64,000 nucleotides of DNA. It comes from Microbacterium sp. TPD7012. GTDB taxonomy: Bacteria; Actinomycetota; Actinomycetes; Actinomycetales; Microbacteriaceae. Below the pieces are notes generated by a model. The model did no database searches, was not told the DNA's origin, and saw nothing but the letters and a program-made list of their open reading frames with translations. Positions within the stretch are counted from its first letter, which is position 1. Every line of letters begins with the position of its first letter. The position numbers and the translations under genes are program-made. The stretch is from the NCBI RefSeq assembly GCF_003075395.1, contig NZ_QDFV01000004.1:310399-374398 (forward strand), read 5' to 3'. Shown piece by piece: positions 37,219-46,239 of this stretch.

Positions 37219-37899
37219 TCAGTCCGCCAGTGCCAGGGCGCGGAACGCGTCGCGCTCGCGCAGCTGCTCGCGGCGGCTGGCCGCGGCATCCGCGATGCGG
37301 GTCGGCGGCTGCTGTCCGGTGGTGCGTCGGTAGAGCTCGTCGATCAGGTCGGTCGCGAGTCCGATGAGCTTCGCGATCTCGCGGTCGTCCCGATCGATCC
37401 AGACGCAGCGGGGCTCATCGTGGATGGGCGAGAAGTCCTCGTGCTGCTCCCAGACGAACAGCGTGCGCTCCGCGCCCAGCACGTGCTGCTGCCACCACAC
37501 CTGTCGCAGGTAGGTGCGAGGGATGCCGCTCCACGGCTTGTTGGTCGTCTTGATCTCGGCGAGCTTCACCCGCCCGGCGGCGTCGACGGCGATGCCGTCC
37601 GGCGTGGCCAGGTGCCGGTGCTCGACCTCGGCGCGGAACAGCGCCGACGAGGGGAGGATGCCGTGGGTCGCTGCGACCCAGGCGGCGATCTCGGGCTCGC
37701 GACGGCGCCCGTGGTCGGTGTAGGCGTTGCCGCCGAAGCGGGGACCGCCCCCGAGCTTGGCGTCGGCGGCGCGCGAGATCGACTTCTCGCTGGTGAGCCC
37801 GGCGACGTCGGTCGCGGTGATGCCGCGGGACCGTGCTCGCATCCACGCCACCCTGTCGCGCGAGTCCGCGACGATGCGTGCGGCGAGTTCGGGGTTCAC
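37219..37899 (-). CDS. YqaJ family (lambda-exonuclease-like) nuclease
   Basis: A 226-residue protein with a YqaJ/lambda Exo core: the helix RSRGITATDVAGL (ITATDV is the usual YqaJ start), GRRREPEIAAW, the acidic metal-binding strand ATPDGIAVDAAGRVKLAEIKTT (D..ExK) and YLRQVWWQQHVLG with the conserved Gln. These are often phage recombination exonucleases, but here it stands alone among housekeeping genes, as seen in many actinobacteria. GTG 37899 with TAGGGT 6 nt upstream: leaderless. Function in the host is unknown. Confidence 0.88.
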   Translation of the reverse strand: MNPELAARIVADSRDRVAWMRARSRGITATDVAGLTSEKSISRAADAKLGGGPRFGGNAYTDHGRRREPEIAAWVAATHGILPSSALFRAEVEHRHLATPDGIAVDAAGRVKLAEIKTTNKPWSGIPRTYLRQVWWQQHVLGAERTLFVWEQHEDFSPIHDEPRCVWIDRDDREIAKLIGLATDLIDELYRRTTGQQPPTRIADAAASRREQLRERDAFRALALAD

Positions 37900-37972
37900 T
37901 CCTCGACCCTAACCCCGTCCGCCGACGCTGCGGTCCGTACACGCCGCACCGCGGTCGCTCGGCGGGATTGCG

Positions 37973-39334
37973 TCAGTGCGAGGGCCAGGAGGCGGGACCG
38001 GAGGAGCCGGCGACGTACTCCTCGAGCGGCACGTCGCCATCGCGCCACGCCTGCAGGATCGGAGCGACGATGCGCCAGCACTGCTCGGCCGCGTCTCCGC
38101 GGACGGCCAGCAGGGGATCGCCGTCGAGGACGCCGGACAGCACCTCGGCGTAGGCCTTGAGGGCGCCCTCGCCGAGCTCCGCCGAGAGCGTCGCCCGCTC
38201 CAGCTCGAAGGGATCCTCCGCCGCGTTGAGATTCAGCTCGAGAGACATGCGATCGGGACCGAGGGAGAAGCGCAGGATCGCGCCGTCGGCCGTTCCGGTG
38301 AGACCGGCGGGCACGTGCCGCACCGGCCGGAACCGCACCACGATCTCGGTCGCGGGCTCGCCGAGCGCCTTGCCCGAGCGGAGCCGGAACGGCACGCCGG
38401 CCCAGCGGGAGTTGCGCACCTCGAAGGTCGCCTCGGCGAGCGTCTCGGTCTCCCTGGCCGGGTCCACTCCGGGCTCGTCGACGTACGAGGGCTTGTCCAC
38501 GCCGTCGACGCTTCCTGCCGTGTAGCGGGCGCGGCGCGTCGCGGCCACGGGATCGTCGTCCCAGACGAAGGTCGCCCGCAGCACCGCCCCGGTCGCCTCG
38601 CGGAAGTCGACCTCGTCGAGCGTGGCGGGCTCCTCCATGGCGAGCACGGCGAGGACCTGCAGCAGGTGGCTCTGGATCATATCGACCAGGGCGCCGGCGG
38701 AGTCGTAGTACCCGGCGCGGCCTTCCAGTGCGAGCCGCTCGTCGTAGACGATGCTCACCGATTCGATGCTCTCGGCGGACCAGAGCGGTTCGAGGATGCG
38801 GTTGGCGAAGCGAGCGCCCAGCAGGTTCAGCGTCGTCGACCGGCCGAGGAAGTGGTCGACCCGGAACACCTGACTCTCCGGTACGAGCGCCGTCAGCGTG
38901 CGGTTCAGTGCGCGGGCGCCGGCCTCATCGGTGCCGAAGGGCTTCTCCATCACCAGCATCGCGCCGGTCGGCAGCATGTCGGGCGTCATCGCCGCCACGG
39001 ATGCCGCGGCGATCGACGGCGGCACGGCGAAGTAGAGGGCGACCTGGCCTGAGCACTCCTTCAGCAGTGCGCGCAGGTCGTCGGGCTGCGTGATGTCGGT
39101 CTTGCGATACGTCAAGTCGACGCGGGATGCCGCATCCTCGGCGTCCATCGTCGCGAACGACTTCCGGACGACGTCCTCGAGGTCGGCATCCGTCCAGTCC
39201 TCCCGGTCGGCGCCGATGAGATGGACCACGCGGGAGGGCTCGCGGACGAGCAGCTGCCCGAGGGCGGGCAGCAGGAGGCGGGAGGCGAGATCGCCGCCGG
39301 CCCCGAAGATCACCAGCGTCGTCGCATCGGTCAT
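37973..39334 (-). CDS. zwf: Glucose-6-phosphate 1-dehydrogenase
   Basis: First enzyme of the oxidative pentose phosphate pathway; oxidises glucose-6-phosphate with NADP. The 453-residue protein has the Rossmann start LVIFGAGGDLASRLLLPAL, EKPFGTD, the substrate-binding FRVDHFLGR with catalytic His, and FVWDDDPVA. It is slightly shorter than the common 480-510 residues, and the active-site motif reads RVDHFLGR instead of RIDHYLGK. This could be a second isozyme rather than the opcA-linked one, as no opcA, tal or tkt is nearby. TACGGT lies 6 nt before the ATG: leaderless. Confidence 0.9.
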   Translation of the reverse strand: MTDATTLVIFGAGGDLASRLLLPALGQLLVREPSRVVHLIGADREDWTDADLEDVVRKSFATMDAEDAASRVDLTYRKTDITQPDDLRALLKECSGQVALYFAVPPSIAAASVAAMTPDMLPTGAMLVMEKPFGTDEAGARALNRTLTALVPESQVFRVDHFLGRSTTLNLLGARFANRILEPLWSAESIESVSIVYDERLALEGRAGYYDSAGALVDMIQSHLLQVLAVLAMEEPATLDEVDFREATGAVLRATFVWDDDPVAATRRARYTAGSVDGVDKPSYVDEPGVDPARETETLAEATFEVRNSRWAGVPFRLRSGKALGEPATEIVVRFRPVRHVPAGLTGTADGAILRFSLGPDRMSLELNLNAAEDPFELERATLSAELGEGALKAYAEVLSGVLDGDPLLAVRGDAAEQCWRIVAPILQAWRDGDVPLEEYVAGSSGPASWPSH

Positions 39335-39380
39335 GGTCCCACCGTAACCGCTCCACAGCCGGCCATGTCAGACTCGGGCG

Positions 39381-41171
39381 ATGCCTGCTCCGATCGAGGA
39401 CTACGCCCTTCTCAGCGACTGCCGCACCGGCGCGCTGGTCTCCCGCGACGGGAGCATCGACTGGCTCTGCCTTCCCCGCTTCGATGCGCCGTCGCTGTTC
39501 GGAGCGCTCCTCGGGGAGCCGGGCAACGGACGCTGGAGCCTCCGTCCCACCGACGACACGGCCGTGCCGCATCGGCACTACATCTCCGACACGTTCCTCC
39601 TCGTCACCCGCTGGGAGACGGCGAGCGGCGTCGCGGAGGTGCAGGAGTTCCTGCCGCTCCACCCGACGCGCACGGATGTCGTGCGACGGATCGTCGGCAT
39701 CTCCGGGCAGGTCGAGTTCGCCACCGAGTTGCGGCTGCACTTCGACTACTCCCGGCGTCTGCCCTGGGTGCGCCAGGTCGGAACGCGCGAGGAGCCGGCA
39801 CTCCGCGCGACCGCGGGGCCGGAGGCCGTGATCGTGCGGGGTCTGCAGCTCGTCGCCGAGGATCACGTGCACCGAGGGACGGTGACGCTCGGCGCGGGGG
39901 AGCACCGGGACCTGGTGCTCAGCTGGTTCCCCTCGCACGAGCATCCGCCCCGACCGCTCGACGTCGAGGACGCGATCGCCGGCACCCGCGCCTGGTGGCA
40001 GGGATGGGCGAGCGGCATCGAGCACGACGGTCCGTATCGCGCGGAGGTCGTCCGATCGCTGCTGGTCCTCCGCGCGCTGACGAACAGGGACACCGGCGGC
40101 ATCGTCGCCGCGGCCACGACCTCGCTTCCCGAGCAGTTCGGCGGCTCGCGCAACTGGGATTACCGCTTCGTCTGGCTGAGGGATGCCGCGCTGACGCTGG
40201 AGGCGCTCATCGCCCACGGATTCCTCGACGAGGCGCACGACTGGCGGCGCTGGCTGCTCCGCGCGGTCGCCGGCGAGCCGGCCGAGGTGCAGATCATGTA
40301 CGGGATCGCGGGGGAGCGCGACCTGATGGAACGCGAGATGCCGAGTCTTCCCGGCTACGACGGCGCTGCCCCTGTGCGCATCGGGAACGGCGCCGTCGAT
40401 CAGTACCAGGGTGACGTCGTCGGCGAGGTGCTGGTCGCCCTGGAAGCGGCGAGGATCGCCGGACTCGGTGAGGGAGACTTCTCCTGGCCGCTGCAGCGGG
40501 CGCTCATCGAGCACGTGATCGCGTCGCTCGATCGTCCGGACAACGGAATCTGGGAGATCCGCGGCGAACCACGGTGGTTCACCCACTCGCGCGTCATGAT
40601 GTGGGCGGCCGTGGACAGGGGCGTCCGCGCCGTGCGGGAGCACGGCCTCTCCGGCGACGCGGACCGGTGGGAGCGGACCCGCGACGATCTGCGAAGCGAG
40701 ATCGACCGTCGCGGGGTGCATGCCGACGGCCACTTCGTGCAGCACTACGACTCGGCCGAGGTCGACGCCTCGCTCCTGGTGCTCCCGCAGGTCGGATACT
40801 GCGCGCCCGACGACCCGCGGATGCTGCGGACCGTGGAGCAGATCGAGCGCACCCTGCTCGAGGACGGGCTGCTGCTGCGCTACCGCACGGAGTCCGGAGT
40901 CGACGGCCTCGCCGGCGGGGAGCATCCGTTCCTCGCCTGCAGCTTCTGGCTCGTCGAGCAGTACGCCGCGACCGGGCGCATCGACGAGGCGGGTGCGCTG
41001 ATGGAGCGTCTGCTCACGATGACGAACGACCTCGGACTCCTCTCGGAGGAGTACGACGTGACGAACGCGCGCCAGGCCGGGAACACGCCGCAGGCGCTCT
41101 CGCACCTCAGCCTCATCCGCGCCGCCGACGCCCTGGCCGGACATCGCGGACGTGCGGCCGATCGCCGCTGA
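39381..41171 (+). CDS. Glycoside hydrolase family 15 protein (trehalase/glucoamylase-like)
   Basis: A 596-residue cytoplasmic enzyme with the N-terminal beta-sandwich (IEDYALLSDCRTGALVSRDGSIDWLCLPRFDAPSLFGALLG) and the (alpha/alpha)6 catalytic domain from about residue 220 (GGSRNWDYRFVWLRDAALTLEALI, EIRGEPRWFTHSRVMMWAAVDRG, GNTPQALSHLSLI). In actinobacteria this subgroup includes trehalases. No signal peptide. CAGACT 6 nt before the ATG suggests a leaderless mRNA. Divergent from zwf, so the two may share a carbon-storage context. Confidence 0.92.
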   Translation: MPAPIEDYALLSDCRTGALVSRDGSIDWLCLPRFDAPSLFGALLGEPGNGRWSLRPTDDTAVPHRHYISDTFLLVTRWETASGVAEVQEFLPLHPTRTDVVRRIVGISGQVEFATELRLHFDYSRRLPWVRQVGTREEPALRATAGPEAVIVRGLQLVAEDHVHRGTVTLGAGEHRDLVLSWFPSHEHPPRPLDVEDAIAGTRAWWQGWASGIEHDGPYRAEVVRSLLVLRALTNRDTGGIVAAATTSLPEQFGGSRNWDYRFVWLRDAALTLEALIAHGFLDEAHDWRRWLLRAVAGEPAEVQIMYGIAGERDLMEREMPSLPGYDGAAPVRIGNGAVDQYQGDVVGEVLVALEAARIAGLGEGDFSWPLQRALIEHVIASLDRPDNGIWEIRGEPRWFTHSRVMMWAAVDRGVRAVREHGLSGDADRWERTRDDLRSEIDRRGVHADGHFVQHYDSAEVDASLLVLPQVGYCAPDDPRMLRTVEQIERTLLEDGLLLRYRTESGVDGLAGGEHPFLACSFWLVEQYAATGRIDEAGALMERLLTMTNDLGLLSEEYDVTNARQAGNTPQALSHLSLIRAADALAGHRGRAADRR

Positions 41172-41195
41172 TTTGGGGGACGGCGGCCGGTGAGG

Positions 41196-41397
41196 TAGCC
41201 TTGTCGTAACCGAAGACCGCTGGTCATCGTCGTGCGTGCGAACGCGAGGCGATCGAAGCTCTGCTCAGCAGGGGCCCGCGCAGGACACGAACTTCTCGAA
41301 GCTCCGTGCGCTTGCGCCGGAGCTTCTTTCTTTTGCAGGGGGTCCGAGGCCGGCGCCCCACCACCGTGCGGCGCCACGTACACACCAAGGAGTGACC
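41196..41397 (+). ncRNA. L10-type leader with attenuator hairpin before rplJ
   Basis: The 200-nt transcript leader starts after a TAGCCT -10 (41196-41201). It contains a hairpin GAAGCTCCG (41298-41306) / CGGAGCTTC (41318-41326) followed by TTTCTTTT, which has the form of an intrinsic terminator inside the leader. Ribosomal protein L10-(L12)4 binding its own leader is known across bacteria; the exact L10 kink-turn was not mapped here. Confidence 0.65.
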
Positions 41398-41886
41398 ATG
41401 GCGCAGAAGGATGCATCGGTCGCCGAGCTCACGAAGTCATTCGAGAACTCGAACGCCGTCCTGCTGACCGAGTACCGCGGTCTGACGGTTGCCCAGCTCA
41501 AGGAGCTGCGCAACAGCATCCGTCAGGACGCCGAGTACGCCGTGGTGAAGAACACGCTGACCAAGATCGCTGCCAACAAGGCCGGGATCACTGCGCTGGA
41601 CGACGACCTCAAGGGTCCGTCGGCTGTCGCTTTCGTGCACGGTGACTTCGTCGCCACCGCCAAGGCTCTGCGTGACTTCGCCAAGGCCAACCCGCTTCTC
41701 GTGATCAAGTCCGGCGTCTTCGAGGGCAACGCCCTCTCCGCCGACGAGGTCAACAAGTACGCCGCGCTGGAGAGCCGTGAGGTTCTGCTGGCGAAGGCTG
41801 CGGGCATGATGAAGGCGACGATGGGCAAGGCTGCCGCCACCATCGACGCGCTTCGCGAAAAGCTGGAGACCGCTGAGGCCGCGTAA
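41398..41886 (+). CDS. rplJ: 50S ribosomal protein L10
   Basis: Stalk base protein that carries L7/L12 dimers. The 162-residue product shows [35 protein letters not shown] at its N-terminus and a C-terminal helix for L12 binding. ATG 41398 has AAGGAG 5 nt upstream; the frame is open upstream into the leader but that part is not protein-like. Followed by rplL after 47 bp. Confidence 0.97.
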   Translation: MAQKDASVAELTKSFENSNAVLLTEYRGLTVAQLKELRNSIRQDAEYAVVKNTLTKIAANKAGITALDDDLKGPSAVAFVHGDFVATAKALRDFAKANPLLVIKSGVFEGNALSADEVNKYAALESREVLLAKAAGMMKATMGKAAATIDALREKLETAEAA

Positions 41887-41933
41887 GCGTCCGGCGATCT
41901 TTTTCACAAACCCCATCTATTAGGAGATACATC

Positions 41934-42317
41934 ATGGCGAAGCTTTCCACTGAGGAGCTGCTCGAGCAGTTCGCTGGCCTGACCCTCGTCGAGCTCAACG
42001 ACTTCGTGAAGGCGTTCGAGGAGAAGTTCGAGGTCACCGCTGCTGCACCCGTCGCCGTTGCCGGCGCTGCGGGCGCGGGTGGCGCTGCCGAGGCCGAGGA
42101 GGAGAAGGACTCGTTCGACGTCATCCTCGAGGCTGCCGGCGACAAGAAGATCCAGGTCATCAAGACGGTCCGCGAGCTCACCTCGCTGGGTCTCGGCGAG
42201 GCCAAGGCCGTCGTCGACGGTGCTCCCAAGGCCGTGCTCGAGGGCGCGAACAAGGAAGCCGCCGAGAAGGCCAAGGCTGCTCTCGAAGAGGCAGGCGCCA
42301 CGGTTACCCTCAAGTAA
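41934..42317 (+). CDS. rplL: 50S ribosomal protein L7/L12
   Basis: Acidic stalk protein that recruits translation factors. The 127-residue product has the N-terminal dimer domain ([31 protein letters not shown]), an Ala/Gly hinge and the C-terminal domain [53 protein letters not shown]. The rpoB gene, often next, is not here. Confidence 0.98.
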   Translation: MAKLSTEELLEQFAGLTLVELNDFVKAFEEKFEVTAAAPVAVAGAAGAGGAAEAEEEKDSFDVILEAAGDKKIQVIKTVRELTSLGLGEAKAVVDGAPKAVLEGANKEAAEKAKAALEEAGATVTLK

Positions 42318-42340
42318 TCACCGCGTCTCCACGCTTCATC

Positions 42341-42368
42341 GAAGGCCCCGGGTCCGCCCGGGGCCTTC
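42341..42368. terminator. Terminator between rplL and the LacI gene
   Basis: GAAGGCCCCGGG and CCCGGGGCCTTC arms (the second within 42357-42368) around a short TCCG loop, between convergent genes, probably acting in both directions. Confidence 0.8.
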
Positions 42369-42386
42369 GTGCGTCCCTGCCGCGGT

Positions 42387-43391
42387 TCAGCGCGGCGGGG
42401 CCGTGGAGCTGCGCACCACGAGAGCGGATGCCGCGGCGACGTGCTCGAGCGGATCGTCGGGTCGGCTCATCCTCCGGGTGAGCAGTCGCACGGCCTCATG
42501 CCCCTGTTCCCTGGGCGACTGGCCGATCGTCGTGAGGGCGAACATCTCGGCGTGCTCGTGATCGTCGATTCCGACGACGCTCAGCTCGGTCGGCACGGCG
42601 ATGCCGAGGCGTCGCGCCGCGATCACGGCGCCGATCGCGGCTTCGTCGCAGACGCCGACGATGGCGGTCGGACGATGCCGGCGGTCGCCGAGCAGGCCGG
42701 CTGCCGCGGTGTATCCGCCGGGCATGGTCGGGGTCGCGCCGACGACGCGCGCGCGGTCCGCGAGGCCGGCGGTCCGGAGGGCGTCGCGGTAGCCGTCGAG
42801 GCGTCGCGCGTCGCCATAGCTCAGCTCTGCCGCATCCGTCGACCCGCCCACGAACGCGATGTCCTGGTGGCCCAGCTCGATCAGGTGCTCGGTGGCGATG
42901 CGCGCGGCATCCGTGTCGTCGATCGACACGGCGCTCGACCCCTCGCTGTACGGTCCGACGCTGACGAGGGCGCGCTCCGCGCGCTGCAGTCGTTCCAGCT
43001 CCCTCGCGCTGGGCTGGATCCCCACCGCGATGATGCCGTCGAACCTCCGGCGGGGGAGCACGTGCTCGAACAGCCGCTCCCTGGTGCGCGAGCCCTCCGG
43101 CACGCCGTAGAGCGAGAGGTCGTAGTCGAGCGCGAACAAGGATTCCTGGATGCCGGCGAGCAGCTCGGCGAAGAACCAGCGATCGACGGGCGGCATGACG
43201 ACGCCGACCGTCTGCGTGCGTCCGGTCGCCAGGCTCGTCGCGGAGGAGTGGGCGACGTAGGAGAGCTCGTGCGCGGCATCCGCCACCCGCTGACGCGTCT
43301 CGTCCGAGACGTATCCGCGTCCGGTGAGCGCGCGGCTCGCCGTCGCCTTCGACACGCCGGCACGAGCGGCGACGTCCGCGATCGTGCTCAT
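42387..43391 (-). CDS. LacI family transcriptional regulator of the sugar ABC operon
   Basis: A 334-residue repressor with an intact LacI HTH (STIADVAARAGVSKATASRALTGRGYVSDETRQRV) and hinge helix SSATSLATGRTQTVGVV, followed by the periplasmic-binding-like sugar domain (SVGPYSEGSSAVSIDDTDAARIATEHLIELGH, VGIDDHEHAEMFALTTIGQ). ATG 43391 has a GAGGAGGACCG SD. Divergent from an AglE-type transporter operon and flanked by palindromic operators, so it very likely represses that operon and itself until an alpha- or beta-glucoside is present. Confidence 0.92.
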   Translation of the reverse strand: MSTIADVAARAGVSKATASRALTGRGYVSDETRQRVADAAHELSYVAHSSATSLATGRTQTVGVVMPPVDRWFFAELLAGIQESLFALDYDLSLYGVPEGSRTRERLFEHVLPRRRFDGIIAVGIQPSARELERLQRAERALVSVGPYSEGSSAVSIDDTDAARIATEHLIELGHQDIAFVGGSTDAAELSYGDARRLDGYRDALRTAGLADRARVVGATPTMPGGYTAAAGLLGDRRHRPTAIVGVCDEAAIGAVIAARRLGIAVPTELSVVGIDDHEHAEMFALTTIGQSPREQGHEAVRLLTRRMSRPDDPLEHVAAASALVVRSSTAPPR

Positions 43392-43480
43392 CGGTCCTCC
43401 TCGACCTGTCACGCGGCGATGCGTGCGGCGACGCGACCGGCGCGTGCCGGGTGACAGCGTAGTCGTTCGGCAGCGGAAAG

Positions 43481-43517
43481 GGAACCGGTTCCACAACGGA
43501 ATCGAGGGAGCGCTCCC
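43481..43517. promoter_or_regulatory. Two LacI-family operator palindromes
   Basis: GGAACCGGTTCC (43481-43492) and GGGAGCGCTCCC (43506-43517), both perfect 12-bp palindromes with the central CG usual for LacI-family sites. The second equals the core of the CelR operator TGGGAGCGCTCCCA known from Thermobifida. They lie 90 bp before the LacI start and 160 bp before the binding-protein gene. Confidence 0.7.
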
Positions 43518-43614
43518 ATCACACGCCAGGCAGAGCTGTGAAAGGTTGCGAGCTTGTGACCGTTGCTTATTGTGCCGGGGAGCGGAAGGCCAGTAGGTTG
43601 GCCTGGAATCGGTT

Positions 43615-43626
43615 CCCGAACGACGC
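43615..43626. promoter_or_regulatory. Third LacI-type operator candidate near the transporter gene
   Basis: GGAATCGGTTCC, one mismatch from the palindrome GGAACCGGTTCC at 43481, located 53 bp before the binding-protein start, where it could allow looping with the upstream sites. Confidence 0.55.
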
Positions 43627-43678
43627 CGGGGGTGGCGTCGGGCGAAGCGGGACCCTGTACTCGAAGAGGAGAATTCAC

Positions 43679-44998
43679 ATGGCTCTGTCACAGCGTTCAC
43701 GGCGGCTCGTACCGCTCGCCCTGCTGGGGGTCGCGGGCATCGCGCTCGCCGGTTGCGGGGCTCCGGGCGGTGCGCCCGGAGGAGGCGGCGGCGATGACGG
43801 CGGAGACGCCACCGTCACGATCTACGGAACGATCGTCGACGCGGAGGCGGAACTCCTCCAGGAGTCCTGGAAGGACTGGGCCGACGAGAACGGCATCACG
43901 ATCAAGTACGAGGGCAGCCAGGACTTCGAGACGCAGCTCGGCACGCGCGCGCAGGGCGGCAACCCGCCCGACATCGCGATCTTCCCGCAGCCCGGACTCT
44001 TCGCGGACTTCGCCAAGCGCGACTACCTGAAGCCGGCGCCCGAAGAGGTCGAGAAGAACGCCAACGAGTACTGGACCGAGGACTGGGTGAACTACGGCAC
44101 GGTCGACGACACCTTCTACGGTGCGCCGCTGATGGCGAACGTCAAGGGATGGATCTGGTACTCGCCGGCGAAGTTCGCCGAGTGGGGCGTCGAGGTTCCG
44201 ACGACTCTCGACGAGCTGACCGCGCTGACCGAGTCGATCCAGGCCGCCACGGGCACCCCGGCATGGTGCGCCGGATTCGAATCCGGAACGGCGACCGGCT
44301 GGCCGGGCACCGACTGGGTCGAGGACTACGTGCTGCGCCAGGCCGGTCCCGAGGTCTACGACCAGTGGGTCACGAACGAGATCCCCTTCACCGACCCGCA
44401 GATCAAGACCGCGTTCGACTCGGTCGGCGAGATCCTGCTGAACCCGGCGAACGTCAACGCCGGCTTCGGCGATGTGCGCTCGATCAACTCGACCGCGTTC
44501 GGCGACGTCGCCCCGGCACTCGCCAGCGGCAGCTGCGCGCTGACCCACCAGGCGTCGTTCCTCTCGGGCTTCTACCCCGAGGGCACGAACATCGCCGAGG
44601 ACGGCGACGTCTGGGCGTTCATGCTCCCGGGTGAGTCCGCCGACGAGAACGCGGTGACCGGTGCCGGCGAGATCGTCGGAGCGTTCAGCGAGTCCGAGGC
44701 CACGCAGAAGGTGCTCGCGTACCTCTCCAGCCCCGAGTGGGCCAACAGCCGCGTCAGCCTCGGCGGCGTCACCTCCGCGAACAACGGGCTCGACCCGGCG
44801 AACGCGAAGGACCCGATCCTCCAGGAGACCATCAAGATCCTGCAGGACCCGGACACGACGTTCCGCTTCGACGCGTCCGACCTGATGCCCGGTGCCGTCG
44901 GCGCCGGAACGTTCTGGAAGGGAATGGTCGACTGGGTCAACGGCGCCTCCACCGATGAGGTGCTCACGCAGATCGAGACCGGCTGGCCTTCGAGCTGA
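43679..44998 (+). CDS. Sugar ABC transporter substrate-binding lipoprotein, AglE-like
   Basis: A 439-residue family 1 solute-binding lipoprotein: signal with lipobox LAGC (Cys26), a Gly/Asp-rich linker, then the sugar-binding fold. The segments AIFPQPGLFADFAKRDYLKP, AWCAGFESGTATGWPGTDWVEDYVLRQAGPEVYDQWVTNEIPFTDP are characteristic of AglE, the alpha-glucoside binder of AglEFGK systems. Controlled by the divergent LacI regulator. No ATPase gene follows, so it probably shares a general MsiK-type ATPase, as is usual in actinobacteria (inference). Confidence 0.88.
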   Translation: MALSQRSRRLVPLALLGVAGIALAGCGAPGGAPGGGGGDDGGDATVTIYGTIVDAEAELLQESWKDWADENGITIKYEGSQDFETQLGTRAQGGNPPDIAIFPQPGLFADFAKRDYLKPAPEEVEKNANEYWTEDWVNYGTVDDTFYGAPLMANVKGWIWYSPAKFAEWGVEVPTTLDELTALTESIQAATGTPAWCAGFESGTATGWPGTDWVEDYVLRQAGPEVYDQWVTNEIPFTDPQIKTAFDSVGEILLNPANVNAGFGDVRSINSTAFGDVAPALASGSCALTHQASFLSGFYPEGTNIAEDGDVWAFMLPGESADENAVTGAGEIVGAFSESEATQKVLAYLSSPEWANSRVSLGGVTSANNGLDPANAKDPILQETIKILQDPDTTFRFDASDLMPGAVGAGTFWKGMVDWVNGASTDEVLTQIETGWPSS

Positions 44999-45099
44999 TC
45001 GGTGTGGGAGGGCCGTCCTCGCGGACGGTCCTCCCATTCTCACGGCGCGCACACCGACGTGCGCGCCGCTGATCCGCAACGCGTGACGAAGGGGATTCC

Positions 45100-46239
45100 G
45101 TGAACGCGACAGTATTCTTCCAGTGGATCGGGACGCTCCCGCCGATCCTGCAGGCCGTCATCGTGGTCACCGCGTTCGCGGTGGTCGTGGCCGTCATCCT
45201 GCTCCTCGTGGACGTCGCTCCGCGCCGAGGAGCGATCTACACCTGGGTGCGGCTGGCGATGTGCCTGCTCATCCCGCTCGCCGTGATGTTCTTCTTCAGC
45301 TCCTACTACTGGGCGATGGGCGTCGCCGTCGTCGTGGGTGCGCTGTTCTTTCTTCTGGACTACCGGTCCCGGGATGGCGCGGGCTACCTGATCCAGCTGG
45401 TGGCCTTCATGGCCCCGGCCCTGCTGCTCCTGCTCGTCGGGCTCATCCTGCCGTCGATCCAGACGATGTACTCCTCGTTCCTGAACTCCTCCGGCAAGGA
45501 CTTCGTCGGGTTCGCGAACTACCTCTGGATCTTCACGCAGTCCGACGGCATCACCTCTGTCATCAATTCGATCGTGTGGGTGCTGCTCGTGCCGACCGTG
45601 TCGACGATCGTCGGACTCGCCTACGCCGTCTTCATCGACCGCACGCGCGGCGAGAAGATCTACAAGGTGCTCGTGTTCATGCCGATGGCGATCTCGTTCG
45701 TCGGCGCCAGCATCATCTGGCGGTTCATGTACGAGTACCGCGGCGGCGAGTTCAAGCAGATCGGTCTGCTCAACCAGATCCTGGTCTGGTTCGGCGGCGA
45801 GCCGCAGCAGTGGCTCCTGAACGAGCCGTGGAACAACCTGTTCCTGATCGTGGTGCTGATCTGGGTGCAGACCGGATTCGCGATGGTCGTGCTGTCGGCA
45901 TCGATCAAGGGCGTCCCGGCCGAGCTGCTGGAGGCCGCGGAGCTCGACGGCGCGAACGCCTGGCAGCGTTTCCGCTCCGTGACCGTCCCGTCGATCCGAC
46001 CGGCGCTCATCGTCGTCCTCACCACCATCTCGATCGCCTCGCTCAAGGTCTTCGACATCGTCCGCACGATGACCGCAGGAAACTACGGCACATCGGTGCT
46101 CGCGAACGAGATGTACACGCAGTTCTCGAAGTTCGAGGCCGGCCGCAGCGCTGCGCTGTCGGTCATCCTGTTCATCCTGGTGCTGCCGATCGTCATCTAC
46201 AACGCGAGACAGATCAAGAAGCAGCGGGAGGTGCGCTGA
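45100..46239 (+). CDS. Sugar ABC transporter permease, AglF/MalF-like
   Basis: A 379-residue membrane protein with an unusual N-terminal part of three short helices (about residues 1-95) ahead of the standard six-helix MalF-type permease. The EAA loop is VPAELLEAAELDGANAWQRFRSVTVPSIRPALIVV near residue 270. GTG start with AAGGGG 5 nt upstream. Overlaps the next permease by ATGA. Forms the translocation pore with the next gene product. Confidence 0.9.
   Translation: MNATVFFQWIGTLPPILQAVIVVTAFAVVVAVILLLVDVAPRRGAIYTWVRLAMCLLIPLAVMFFFSSYYWAMGVAVVVGALFFLLDYRSRDGAGYLIQLVAFMAPALLLLLVGLILPSIQTMYSSFLNSSGKDFVGFANYLWIFTQSDGITSVINSIVWVLLVPTVSTIVGLAYAVFIDRTRGEKIYKVLVFMPMAISFVGASIIWRFMYEYRGGEFKQIGLLNQILVWFGGEPQQWLLNEPWNNLFLIVVLIWVQTGFAMVVLSASIKGVPAELLEAAELDGANAWQRFRSVTVPSIRPALIVVLTTISIASLKVFDIVRTMTAGNYGTSVLANEMYTQFSKFEAGRSAALSVILFILVLPIVIYNARQIKKQREVR

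Noticed and set aside
37219..37899. YqaJ nuclease as evidence of a prophage
   Set aside because: No phage structural, integrase or recombinase-partner genes are nearby, and base composition and leaderless start match the native genes.
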